Assembly: GCA_017622845.1 (NCBI GenBank)
Contig: JAGAQJ010000050.1
Span: forward strand, 62,001 to 126,000
DNA length: 64,000 nt
Origin: Lachnospiraceae bacterium
GTDB lineage: Bacteria; Bacillota; Clostridia; Lachnospirales; Lachnospiraceae
Direction: 5' to 3'
Below, piece after piece: positions 55,883 through 64,000 of this stretch. Every line of letters begins with the position of its first letter. Within the stretch, counting starts at the first letter, position 1. Below the pieces are notes generated by a model, which saw only the letters and a list, made by a program, of their open reading frames with translations, ran no database searches and had not been told where the DNA came from. The position numbers and the translations under genes were made by a program.

Positions 55883-56674
55883 TTATATTTCTCTTCCATA
55901 TACCTCAATCTGGGTCAATGCCGGAAAAGGCGACGGTTCATCGGATTTTTTCATATCATGCATTGTTATCCGCTTCACCCTTTTTGCCGGAAATGTTATT
56001 TCATGCGGCCTGCTGCTCTTCTCCAGCTCCCACCTGATATCGCTTCCATCTGAAAAACTCAGCGTCACAGCTTCCCACCAGTTGTCATGCGGAAAATCCG
56101 CTCTGGTATACAGGATGATCCGATCCGTCTCTATATCCCTTCCAAAATCAACCGTAATCTGTGCATCCTCCTGCTGATTAATACCCCATGACGCATATGG
56201 CCACTCTCCATGCGAATTGTTCACAACCACACCGTCAATCGCATTCTGTGCTGCAAAGACAGCTTCGCCGCGCGTCTCAACATTGGCATAAGCATGCGGA
56301 TACATATTGTTCATATGATGCTGATCCCACACATTCAATGCCAGATTGCGGTATGACTCTACTTCATATGTACGCGCCTTTCTTACGGTAAGTAAATGTT
56401 TTGCGCCGCAGAATGCCTTAGGTGAAATATTCAGCCTTGCGTCCCCGAACGGAATAACATAGCTTACATTTCCTGTAAGATACACCAGGCTCTTTTCCCG
56501 TGCATCATCCAACTGCACCCAGTAATGCGCCGGTACTTCGGAAAGCTCCACCAGTATCACATCGCCCTGGCAGTATTCTCCGTCATATACAAGCGCCGTC
56601 TCACCCTCTGAACAATTCTCAGCAAGGAGCTTTCCAGCCGCATTCACGATTTTGATTGCAATCTTATCTTTCAT
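55883..56674 (-). CDS. Carbohydrate-binding protein (discoidin/F5-8-C-like)
   Basis: A 263-residue protein without a signal peptide. The C-terminal half resembles a discoidin/CBM32-type jelly roll: NAIDGVVVNNSHGEWPYASWGINQQEDAQITVDFGRDIETDRIIL and WWEAVTLSFSDGS, ending in TQIEVYGREI. The N-terminal third is another beta-rich segment. It lies 31 bp downstream of a GH43-like gene in the same direction, so the two probably act together on a plant or host glycan in the cytoplasm or after export by another route. Start at 56674 follows GGAGGG. Confidence 0.75.
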   Translation of the reverse strand: MKDKIAIKIVNAAGKLLAENCSEGETALVYDGEYCQGDVILVELSEVPAHYWVQLDDAREKSLVYLTGNVSYVIPFGDARLNISPKAFCGAKHLLTVRKARTYEVESYRNLALNVWDQHHMNNMYPHAYANVETRGEAVFAAQNAIDGVVVNNSHGEWPYASWGINQQEDAQITVDFGRDIETDRIILYTRADFPHDNWWEAVTLSFSDGSDIRWELEKSSRPHEITFPAKRVKRITMHDMKKSDEPSPFPALTQIEVYGREI

Positions 56675-56705
56675 CTCTAACCCTCCGTCTGCGGAATCCA
56701 TCCTT

Positions 56706-57608
56706 TTATCCTACAAGCTTCTCAAGGCGCTCATACTCCTCATCTGTGACAGGCAGCACGCCTCCGTGGCGTTTGCGCGTCGCTCCCATGTCATATTCTT
56801 CCTCCGGCAGAACTGTCAGGACACCGCTTTCCAGATTTTCTGTTATCATAGGAAGATAGCCCTTTCCGGTCTGGAACTGGTCTGCTATAATACACCATGT
56901 CTTTTGGTCAGGAAGCAGATAGCCTTCCGGTCCTTCCAACCCCTCCAGACTGTCAAGCAGCGGAGAATGAATCCGCGTGAAATTCCCTGTAAGGGAATCG
57001 GACATTTCTAATATTAGTTTCTTTTCCGTTTCGTCCTTTGATATGCGGTAATACCGATCCTTATCTTTCAGAATTGTCGTATCGATCACATGGTTCTCTC
57101 TTTCCATATAGATAAACGGTTCGGTAAATTCCCTGAAATCCTTAGTATATGCTGCATAGATTCTGTGCTTTCCTTCTATATCTCCCGCTCTTTTCACTTT
57201 AGAGGCAAAGAACACAAAAAATGCATCTTTCTCCTCATCAAAAACTGCCTCCGGCGCCCACACACATCCCGCCTGCTCAATTCCTGCCATGCAGGCACGC
57301 TCCCTGCTCCAGTGGATTAAGTCCTTTGTCTCCCATACAATCAGCATGCGGCTTCCATGCTCCTGCGCCGCTGTCCAGCCGTTCCCTGCTTCAATCCGCA
57401 AATCCGTGGCAATCAGATAAATCGTGCCGTCTATCGGATTTCTTACCAAAAAAGGATCTCTCACGCCGCAGGTTCCTATATGAGAGTATAACACCGGTCT
57501 GCCTCCGTTTAAGTCTCTCCAGTGCAGTCCGTCTTTGCTCAGGGAAAAGTAAATCTGTTCCCCATCTTTTTCTTCACCAATAAAATGCGTAAACAAATAT
57601 CCTGCCAT
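56706..57608 (-). CDS. GH43-like five-bladed propeller glycosidase
   Basis: A 300-residue cytoplasmic protein with the GH43/GH62-superfamily signature: CGVRDPFLVRNP near the start (general base Asp in VRDPF), VWAPEAVFDEEKDAFFVFFAS, and GPEGYLLPDQ, whose Glu could be the general acid. Family members include arabinofuranosidases and xylosidases. The specific substrate is not clear. It is followed by the carbohydrate-binding gene and preceded by the GH18 gene on the same strand. Confidence 0.82.
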   Translation of the reverse strand: MAGYLFTHFIGEEKDGEQIYFSLSKDGLHWRDLNGGRPVLYSHIGTCGVRDPFLVRNPIDGTIYLIATDLRIEAGNGWTAAQEHGSRMLIVWETKDLIHWSRERACMAGIEQAGCVWAPEAVFDEEKDAFFVFFASKVKRAGDIEGKHRIYAAYTKDFREFTEPFIYMERENHVIDTTILKDKDRYYRISKDETEKKLILEMSDSLTGNFTRIHSPLLDSLEGLEGPEGYLLPDQKTWCIIADQFQTGKGYLPMITENLESGVLTVLPEEEYDMGATRKRHGGVLPVTDEEYERLEKLVG

Positions 57609-57659
57609 TTCTTAATCCTTTCATTACAGCAGTTCAGTCATGCGGCTTCCTGCTGCCTC

Positions 57660-59375
57660 TCACTGATTCATGTATTCTTCTATCGCATCCCACACGGAAG
57701 GCGTCTCAAGTCCGAGCTTCCAGCTTGCCACCCCTTTAATTCCCTGGCTCTGCATTACCTGAAGCTTGACCCTGATGGATTCATCATCTTCCAGCCAGCA
57801 CTGATAAAGCGTATCATTTACCTGGTATTCCGCATAGTACTGACAGAACTCCTCCACCCATGCCGGGGTCACTCCTGTCCTGCTCACCCAATCCGCCTGT
57901 GAAGCCATCGTAAGCGTTGACGCTTTCAGACCGTCAGGTCCCGACTCCCATACTCTTGTATAAAACGGGACTGCATTGATAATTTTCTCTGCAGGCACAA
58001 CCTGCTTCGTGTTGACAATACCGTTCTCCACAAAGTCTATTGATGCATTGGAGCCTGCCACTCCGCCTCCGACATAATGCTCATCATAACCCATAATGAT
58101 AAAATAATCGACTATGATTCCCTGTTCCTTGCGGTTGTAATGCGCCGTGTATTCTGACGGCACATAATTGTCCACGGAAAGCACGACGCCGCGCTTTCTG
58201 GTCTCAATCGAAAGCTCGCGCAGAAACTGCACAAAATGAGTTCCGGAATCGCTTCGCACCTTCTCAAAATCTATATTAATGCCGTCAAGCCCATAGCGGT
58301 CCACCTGCGCCATAAGTCCGTCAATCAGATACCTGCGGTTCGCTGATGAAGACAGCAGCTCTACAAAATCAATCTCTGCGCCGTACAAATCCATGCTGTC
58401 CACATCTGTAACCAGCGCCCAGACTTCCACTCCGCGTTCATGTGCCGCTGCCACATAGGAAGCATTTGCAAGACTTGTAAAATCACCGCTGCTGTTGCTG
58501 AGCCTGAACCATGTCGGCGACACTACATTGACTGCTTTGGTATTTGCAAGCGCTGCGGCAAGCGTATCACCGCCTGCTTCATCAAATACCTGATGGAAGG
58601 CAAGATTAATCTTTCCGTCTTTTTTGACATTATGATATACAATCTCCTGAAATGGCGTGTCCTGCATACGCATCACCACCTGTTCGTTTTTCAGGTATTT
58701 GTTTTCAACATATCCGATGACCGCATCTGCTGTCTTAACCTTTGACCAGTTCTCCATCTGTTCCAGCACTGTCACTTTATCTCCGGCAGCAAGCTCCGCC
58801 AGAATATCACTCTTGATGCCGCCCTGATAACGCAGTGCAGTCTTTCTGGAAAGCTCCATCACCGTCTCATTATCCCACTGTGTATAGACCTGCATGCGCA
58901 GCGGATTCTCATAAAGATGGTACTCAAAAGCAGCATACCTCTGTACATAATCTGCTGCAATATATAAGACCTCTCCCTCGTAAAAGGCGGCCTGATATCC
59001 AAGCTCCTCGCCCGCATCAGATAGATACATGACATTGCTTCCTTCACCAATATTGATGCGCACTACATCTGTGTCCGTAGTAAAAAGAAGCACCTGCTCC
59101 ACGCTGTTGACATAAAAACGGTCCGTAAAATACTTTTCAACCGTGGAAAGCGTAAAATAGCTCATGCCGTCCTTAAGCTTTGCTTTTTCTTCAACAATCG
59201 CATCCTGAACCACCATCGCCACATCATCTGCCTGCGCAATCCCATAATACGCATTTAAATCCGCTTTGTTCTTAGAATAAGTATATCGTTCAATCAATTT
59301 GCTTCCAAATGCCGCCGCTGCCACAATGATAATGAGAACAATCGGCACAAGCACCGTAAATACACGTTTTTTCAT
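57660..59375 (-). CDS. GH18 glycosidase with SH3 domain (SleL/YaaH-like)
   Basis: An exported or membrane-anchored hydrolase, 571 residues. The N-terminal helix (VLVPIVLIIIVAAAAFGS, about 6-24) acts as signal anchor. A beta-rich region and a bacterial SH3 module (about 195-245, AAGDKVTVLEQMENWSKVKT) precede the GH18 barrel (about 255-565). The catalytic motif is LDGINIDFE with Glu 371. SleL-type enzymes degrade spore cortex fragments, but others act on wall or chitin, so the substrate is uncertain. Start at 59375 follows GGGAGG. Confidence 0.9.
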   Translation of the reverse strand: MKKRVFTVLVPIVLIIIVAAAAFGSKLIERYTYSKNKADLNAYYGIAQADDVAMVVQDAIVEEKAKLKDGMSYFTLSTVEKYFTDRFYVNSVEQVLLFTTDTDVVRINIGEGSNVMYLSDAGEELGYQAAFYEGEVLYIAADYVQRYAAFEYHLYENPLRMQVYTQWDNETVMELSRKTALRYQGGIKSDILAELAAGDKVTVLEQMENWSKVKTADAVIGYVENKYLKNEQVVMRMQDTPFQEIVYHNVKKDGKINLAFHQVFDEAGGDTLAAALANTKAVNVVSPTWFRLSNSSGDFTSLANASYVAAAHERGVEVWALVTDVDSMDLYGAEIDFVELLSSSANRRYLIDGLMAQVDRYGLDGINIDFEKVRSDSGTHFVQFLRELSIETRKRGVVLSVDNYVPSEYTAHYNRKEQGIIVDYFIIMGYDEHYVGGGVAGSNASIDFVENGIVNTKQVVPAEKIINAVPFYTRVWESGPDGLKASTLTMASQADWVSRTGVTPAWVEEFCQYYAEYQVNDTLYQCWLEDDESIRVKLQVMQSQGIKGVASWKLGLETPSVWDAIEEYMNQ

Positions 59376-59398
59376 CCGGCTACCTCCCAATTGTTCTC

Positions 59399-59404
59399 AT
59401 TATA
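59399..59404 (-). promoter_or_regulatory. Candidate -10 of the GH18 gene
   Basis: TATAAT on the minus strand 24 bp upstream of the start codon; a convincing -35 is not visible. Confidence 0.4.
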
Positions 59405-60211
59405 TCAAAAGTTTGTTATGAAGTACACCAAAATCTTATAAAATCATCAGCCAGTGTATTGTCTGACTGATATTCAGGCAGACAGCACACTGGCCGGTGT
59501 CTTATCTCATACCATTCTGTTGTTGTTTCAGACCTCTGTTCTTATAATGGTGATTGAACAGGCGGAGCAATACCGGCTTCCTGAATTTACCTGAAAAAAG
59601 CTCCTATCGCGATTCGCCTGCATATGATAAAATATATCTGTACTCATTGCCGTAAAATTTTCACGGCGCCGCGGCAGTGTACAGCCGGCTGTAATGAGCT
59701 GCATAAAGGGGTCTTATTATCTCATGACATATTTTACCAGATGCGCTCCAAAGCCCAAAAGGTTTTTAATTGTGATATATAAATATAGAAATCTTTCAAA
59801 AAGATGTCAGAACATGTACCTTTTCTTCGAAAAATATTGTATAATAGATATGTAAACGCAAAAAGCCCTGAAAGATACATCTTGAAGAAACCTCTTGCAA
59901 GACTTGGAAAAATATTTTTGAGCTATCAGCACAAGCTAATAAGACAATGAGAAAATTATCGCGAAGCCTCCTTTCCGTACTGTTTTGTTCTCGTTACACC
60001 TTACACAAGCATTATTAGCATATACAAAATATTTATGCAAATCGAAATGTAAAAATTCGTCCGAAATGTAAAAATTAATACAACTTTCTTAAAGAAACAT
60101 CTGTTATTTTGGCATTTCAGACGATATACAGGAAAGAACCGGATTTTGCAGACTGTGTTAAGATTCGGTTTCAATATAAATAAATTTTTTAAAAACTGTT
60201 GTCCCATGCTA
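59405..60211. other. Long intergenic region without a convincing gene
   Basis: About 800 bp. Contents seen: an inverted repeat CCAGTGT...GTCTG/CAGAC...ACACTGG (59452-59495); two related TCTTATCTCAT-like strings near 59499 and 59711; and an isolated TATAAT at 59840-59845 on the plus strand, preceded by a weak -35, which could start a small RNA. No frame in any direction looks coding. Confidence 0.5.
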
Positions 60212-60240
60212 TTGACTTGTGAACCTTTGCATTATAATAT
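60212..60240 (+). promoter_or_regulatory. Promoter of mecA
   Basis: TTGACT (60212-60217) is followed by TATAAT (60233-60238, 15-bp spacing) or TAATAT (60235-60240, 17-bp). It is about 75 bp upstream of the mecA start. Confidence 0.65.
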
Positions 60241-60311
60241 ATGTGAAAGACGGACAATACATGGACATTATATCTCAAAGCAATCATTATTAGTGAGGAT
60301 GTGAATATAAT

Positions 60312-61112
60312 ATGAAAATCGAAAAAGTTAATGACCATCAGATTCGCTGCACGCTTACAAAGGCTGATTTGGCAGATCGCGAACTTAAAATCAGCGAGCT
60401 TGCTTACGGTACAGAGAAAGCCAAAAGTCTTTTCCGTGACATGATGCAGCAGGCTTCATATGAATTCGGATTTGATGCTGATGATATACCGCTTATGATA
60501 GAAGCAATTCCGCTCAATTCAGAATGTATCGTGCTGGTTATCACCAAGGTCGAGGATCCCGAGGAGCTGGATACACGCTTCTCTAAGTTTGCTCCTTCTG
60601 TCCACGATGAGGAGGACGAAGAGACCGACGAGCTTGGAAACACGATTGACAACGTGCTTCAGAGTCTCACCGGAGGCGCTGATGATGTACTGGATTTATT
60701 TAAGAAAATTCATGAAAGCCATATGACGGAGACTGCAGCGGGTTCTAACAGCAATTTAAGCATTCCTGGCAGGGCTGATTCGCAGAATGCCAATGGCACA
60801 AGACCCGATGTCAGCATCGACCTGACACGTATCTACAGCTTTGAATCCCTGAACCAGGTCGCACGGCTTGCCCATATTCTTGCGCAGCATTACAACGGCA
60901 AAAATTCTTTATATAAAAATGATAAGAAGTCCGGTTATGTGCTGGTAGTCACACAATCTGACCATACGCCGGAGGAATTTAACAAAATCTGCAATATTCT
61001 TTCTGAGTACGGCAATCCTGAAAAGTTTGCTTCCGCAAGTGAGGCATATATGGAGGAACACTTTGATCCGATCATAAAAGACAAAGCAATTCAGTCATTA
61101 TCACTTGTATAA
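60312..61112 (+). CDS. mecA: Adaptor protein MecA
   Basis: Brings substrates to the ClpC-ClpP protease. It has 266 residues. The N-terminal substrate-binding part starts MKIEKVNDHQIRCTLTKADL and includes EFGFDADDIPLMIEAIPL. An acidic linker follows (about 95-112, EEDEETDEL). The C-terminal ClpC-binding part (about 165-266) has YSFESLNQVARLAHIL and ends FDPIIKDKAIQSL. GAGGA lies 12 nt upstream of the ATG. It appears monocistronic, ending at a bidirectional terminator. Confidence 0.93.
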   Translation: MKIEKVNDHQIRCTLTKADLADRELKISELAYGTEKAKSLFRDMMQQASYEFGFDADDIPLMIEAIPLNSECIVLVITKVEDPEELDTRFSKFAPSVHDEEDEETDELGNTIDNVLQSLTGGADDVLDLFKKIHESHMTETAAGSNSNLSIPGRADSQNANGTRPDVSIDLTRIYSFESLNQVARLAHILAQHYNGKNSLYKNDKKSGYVLVVTQSDHTPEEFNKICNILSEYGNPEKFASASEAYMEEHFDPIIKDKAIQSLSLV

Positions 61113-61206
61113 AACAGGGCATTTCTGCTGCCGGCTTGTGCAGCTTATATGGAATGATATAAAACGAGCAGGGAAACTTATTTCTTACCTGCCCGCGCGT
61201 ATCAAA

Positions 61207-61246
61207 ATAAAGCAGCAGGTTCATAATACCTGCTGCTTTATTTTAT
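61207..61246. terminator. Bidirectional terminator between mecA and the DUF1858 gene
   Basis: AAAGCAGCAGGT and ACCTGCTGCTTT form a 12-bp stem with a 7-nt loop, with A/T runs on both sides, serving the convergent mecA and DUF1858 genes. Confidence 0.88.
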
Positions 61247-61261
61247 CTTTCCCAAAAAATT

Positions 61262-61456
61262 CTATGCAAGCTCCGCAATCTTTGTCATCAATGCATCAAT
61301 ATCCAGTCCGTGAACCATTGCTGCTTCTTCTAAAGATTCTCCCTGTGCGGAAGGGCAGCCGAGGCAGTGCATGCCTGCGTCCATAAGTACCGGCGCAATA
61401 TCCGGATTGGTCCTTAGTATTTCACCGATTGTCATATCCTTGGTTATCTCTGCCAT
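61262..61456 (-). CDS. DUF1858 small protein (hydrid-cluster-associated redox-like family)
   Basis: A 64-residue cytoplasmic protein. It begins [45 protein letters not shown]. The CLGC pair is the defining feature of DUF1858, also seen as the N-terminal domain of ScdA/RIC-type iron-sulfur repair proteins. A redox or metal-related role is likely but not established. The ATG at 61456 has AGGAGG at good spacing; an ATG 6 bp upstream is too close. Confidence 0.85.
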   Translation of the reverse strand: MAEITKDMTIGEILRTNPDIAPVLMDAGMHCLGCPSAQGESLEEAAMVHGLDIDALMTKIAELA

Positions 61457-61751
61457 TTTCATTTCCTCCTTTTATCCTGATAATATACTATTGTGTCTGA
61501 ATTATGCTGTTTTATCCGCTGACATCATTAATTACTATAATATATTTTTTTCATTTAATCAAGTCCTATCATTTTGATGCTTGCCACAAACGCAGCAGCC
61601 AATATAACCCACTGTAACTAACCTTATGTCCGGCATTTAATACTAAGATGAGAACGAAGTAAATTTATGATTCCGTTTTTCTTTTGATATAATTAACAAA
61701 ATTTTCATAAATTTTTACGTTCTGTACATGAAAAAGTACAAAGTTTAGTGT

Positions 61752-61781
61752 TGACGTGTATACAAAGTTGAGGATATAATA
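61752..61781 (+). promoter_or_regulatory. Promoter of pflB
   Basis: TTGACG (61752-61757) and TATAAT (61776-61781) with 18-bp spacing. The leader to the ATG at 61896 is about 108 nt and contains a GGTGCTACTGCCGC segment but no clear riboswitch. A strong AGGAGG precedes the ATG. The rest of the 61457-61751 gap is AT-rich with no gene. Confidence 0.8.
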
Positions 61782-61895
61782 CAGTTATGAATGTTAATCG
61801 ATTTCATGGTATTTTCGTGACGCATTCTGATTTGAGTAACTAGCGGTGCTACTGCCGCATATTAAATTTAAATTATATTTAGGAGGCTTTGCAAA

Positions 61896-63935
61896 ATGAG
61901 ACCAGAATGGAAAGATTTTGTAGGTGGCAAATGGGAAAGCGAAATTAACGTGCGTGACTTCATTCAGAAGAACTTCACACCATATGACGGTGATGAGTCT
62001 TTCTTAGCAGGACCTACACAGAACACAAAGGATTTATGGCAGATGGTTCTTGACCTTCAGAAGAAGGAAAGAGAAGCCGGCGGTGTGCTTGATATGGACA
62101 CAAAGGTTATCTCTACAATTACTTCTCATGGTCCCGGATACCTTGACAAGAGCAAGGAGACAATCGTTGGTTTCCAGACAGACAAGCCTTTCAAGCGTTC
62201 TTTACAGCCATACGGCGGTATCAGAATGGCAGAGAAAGCCTGCTCAGACAACGGTTATGAAGTAGATCCTGAAATCAGCGAGTTCTTCTCAACACACAGA
62301 AAAACACACAATGCCGGCTGCTTTGACGCTTACAATCAGGAGATGAGAGCATGCCGTTCATCACACATTATTACAGGTCTTCCTGATGCTTACGGACGCG
62401 GACGTATCATCGGCGACTACAGACGTGTTGCCCTCTACGGTATCGACAGACTGATCGAGGATAAGCAGGCTCAGAAGGATTCTACAGGACGTGTTATGAC
62501 AGATGATGTTATCCGTCTTCGTGAGGAGCTTTCAGAGCAGATGACTGCTCTTAAGATGATGAAGGAGATGGCTGCATCTTATGGCTGCGATATCTCTAAG
62601 CCTGCTACAAACGTACAGGAAGCTATTCAGGCTACATATTTCGGATATTTATGTGCAGTAAAGGAGCAGAACGGTGCAGCAATGTCACTTGGACGTACTT
62701 CTACTTTCCTTGACTGCTACGCTCAGAGAGACTTAAAGAACGGAACCTTCACAGAGGAGCAGATTCAGGAGTTCGTTGACCACTTCATTATGAAGCTTCG
62801 CTGCGTTAAGTTCGCTCGTACACCGGAATATAACCAGATTTTCGCCGGCGATCCTGTATGGGTTACAGAGTCACTTGGCGGTGTCGGTGTTGACGGACGT
62901 CCATTAGTAACAAAGATGTCATTCCGTTACTTAAATACATTGACAAACCTTGGACCTTCACCGGAGCCAAACTTAACAGTTCTTTGGTCTACAAGACTTC
63001 CTGAGGCTTGGAAGAGATACTGTGCAAAGATGTCTATCCAGACTTCTTCTATCCAGTACGAGAACGATGACCTTATGAGAGTTACACATGGTGATGACTA
63101 TGGTATCGCATGCTGCGTATCTTCAATGGTTATCGGTAAGGAAATGCAGTTCTTCGGCGCTCGTGCTAACTTAGCTAAGTGCTTACTCTACGCTTTAAAC
63201 GGCGGTATAGACGAGGTTACAAAGAAGCAGGTTGGTCCGAAGTATCGTCCTGTAACAGGCGATGTGCTTGATTATGATGATGTTATGAGCAAGTTCATGG
63301 ATATGATGGAGTGGCAGGCAGATGTATATGTTAATACACTGAACATTATCCATTACATGCATGACAAGTACTGCTATGAGAGAGCAGAGATGGCTCTTCA
63401 TGACAGAGACGTTAAGAGATACTTTGCTACAGGTGTTGCAGGTCTTTCTATCGTTGCTGACTCATTATCAGCTATTAAGTACGCTCAGGTTAAGCCTATC
63501 CGTGACGAGGACGGCGTTATCGTTGACTTCGAGACAACAGGCGACTTCCCTAAGTATGGTAATGATGACGACCGTGTAGACTTAATTGCTCAGGATATCG
63601 TTCATAAGTTCATGACAGCTGTAAGAAGACATCATACCTACAGAAACGGCATTCCTACAACTTCTATCCTTACCATTACTTCTAACGTAACATATGGTAA
63701 GGCTACAGGCAACACACCTGACGGACGTAAGAAGGGACAGCCTTTCGCTCCTGGCGCTAACCCAATGCACGGACGTGATACTCATGGTGCAGTAGCATCT
63801 CTGTCTTCTGTATCTAAGCTTCCGTTCAAGGATGCTCAGGACGGTATCTCAAATACCTTTACAATTATTCCTAACGCACTTGGTAAGGAAGCAAAGGTCT
63901 TCTCCGGTGACATTGAGCTTGATTTAAATAACTAA
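61896..63935 (+). CDS. pflB: Pyruvate formate-lyase, without C-terminal glycyl-radical domain
   Basis: Converts pyruvate and CoA to acetyl-CoA and formate in fermentation. The 679 residues match PFL along the barrel: [20 protein letters not shown], and the active-site cysteine pair C406-C407 in IACCVSSM, then [12 protein letters not shown]. It ends [30 protein letters not shown]...LDLNN. E. coli PflB (760 residues) continues about 75 residues after the same point, with the radical glycine in RVSGYAV. Here a TAA and a hairpin follow instead. The radical domain may be a separate downstream gene outside this window. Codon use suggests strong expression. Confidence 0.9.
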   Translation: MRPEWKDFVGGKWESEINVRDFIQKNFTPYDGDESFLAGPTQNTKDLWQMVLDLQKKEREAGGVLDMDTKVISTITSHGPGYLDKSKETIVGFQTDKPFKRSLQPYGGIRMAEKACSDNGYEVDPEISEFFSTHRKTHNAGCFDAYNQEMRACRSSHIITGLPDAYGRGRIIGDYRRVALYGIDRLIEDKQAQKDSTGRVMTDDVIRLREELSEQMTALKMMKEMAASYGCDISKPATNVQEAIQATYFGYLCAVKEQNGAAMSLGRTSTFLDCYAQRDLKNGTFTEEQIQEFVDHFIMKLRCVKFARTPEYNQIFAGDPVWVTESLGGVGVDGRPLVTKMSFRYLNTLTNLGPSPEPNLTVLWSTRLPEAWKRYCAKMSIQTSSIQYENDDLMRVTHGDDYGIACCVSSMVIGKEMQFFGARANLAKCLLYALNGGIDEVTKKQVGPKYRPVTGDVLDYDDVMSKFMDMMEWQADVYVNTLNIIHYMHDKYCYERAEMALHDRDVKRYFATGVAGLSIVADSLSAIKYAQVKPIRDEDGVIVDFETTGDFPKYGNDDDRVDLIAQDIVHKFMTAVRRHHTYRNGIPTTSILTITSNVTYGKATGNTPDGRKKGQPFAPGANPMHGRDTHGAVASLSSVSKLPFKDAQDGISNTFTIIPNALGKEAKVFSGDIELDLNN

Positions 63936-63957
63936 TTCATTTTACTTGCAATAATTT

Positions 63958-63992
63958 CCGGAAGCCGCGAGGTTTTGCTTTGCGGCTTCCGG
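63958..63992 (+). terminator. Hairpin after pflB
   Basis: CCGGAAGCCGC (63958-63968) and GCGGCTTCCGG (63982-63992) form an 11-bp stem with a 13-nt loop. Any T-tract would be beyond the window edge, so it is either a terminator or an intercistronic hairpin. Confidence 0.6.
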
Positions 63993-64000
63993 ATAATAGA

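Noticed and set aside
59840..60000. 6S RNA or another named small RNA upstream of mecA
   Set aside because: There is a TATAAT but I could not find the long bubble hairpin of 6S RNA or any other signature, so it is left unnamed.
60001..60207. Minus-strand 68-codon frame
   Set aside because: AT-rich, no ribosome site and no family resemblance.

Overview
This 64 kb window reads as chromosome of an anaerobic gut-type Firmicute, most likely Lachnospiraceae. This is inferred from gene content and style: a large Firmicute SRP RNA, YesMN-type two-component systems beside carbohydrate ABC transporters, BlaI/BlaR1, MecA, a pyruvate formate-lyase, a DUF6273 surface protein, and an F-type ATPase with a sodium-type c subunit. 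No species name can be given from sequence alone.

Layout: 0.05-1.5 kb, MqsR-like toxin with a zinc-finger/HTH/Panacea antitoxin. 1.6-10.8 kb, a cell-surface pullulanase and a five-gene operon (solute-binding protein, two permeases, sensor kinase, AraC-type response regulator) that together look like alpha-glucan breakdown and uptake. 11.1-14.1 kb, a DUF3048 lipoprotein, the SRP RNA, a long copy of a hairpin-forming repeat (called R1 here) and a Met/Pro-repeat protein. 14.3-21.4 kb, a ten-gene atp operon. 21.5-24.9 kb, an HD-GYP response regulator with a broken Hpt gene, a DUF402 protein, a cation efflux protein and 39-bp tandem repeats. 24.9-28.7 kb, a FAD/Rieske oxidoreductase, BlaR1/BlaI and tRNA-Gly(CCC). 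28.9-38.7 kb, a raffinose-type alpha-galactoside locus followed by a large hybrid kinase. 38.8-47.5 kb, a second R1 copy, oleate hydratase, a PP2C/FHA pair, a SleB-like hydrolase, upp, rpiB, tsaC and a third R1 copy. 47.5-52.0 kb, a CwlD-type amidase gene split by two tandem site-specific elements. 52.1-59.4 kb, a DUF1963 protein, a zinc-type ABC transporter, a carbohydrate-binding protein, a GH43-like protein and a GH18 protein. 60.3-64 kb, mecA, a DUF1858 protein and pflB.

The most striking structure is the split amidase. Three direct copies of the 8-bp core CCATGTCC (48070, 49590, 51846) bound two elements of 1,520 and 2,256 bp. Joining the outer flanks restores an in-frame 241-residue amidase with an intact V-V-D-A-G-H-G-G-I-D-P-G motif. 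Joining the outer element ends gives a palindromic attP with arms exactly 12 nt on each side of the core. The element next to the amidase N-terminus encodes a large serine recombinase; the other carries only a secreted DUF6273 protein and looks like a passenger cassette. The arrangement resembles the skin element in sigK, with the host gene belonging to a spore-cortex amidase family. Whether excision is developmentally controlled is inference.

Two further features deserve attention: the R1 repeat family (three long copies, one holding a diverged inverted copy with compensatory stem changes, plus short derivatives), and a pflB reading frame that stops before the glycyl-radical domain.
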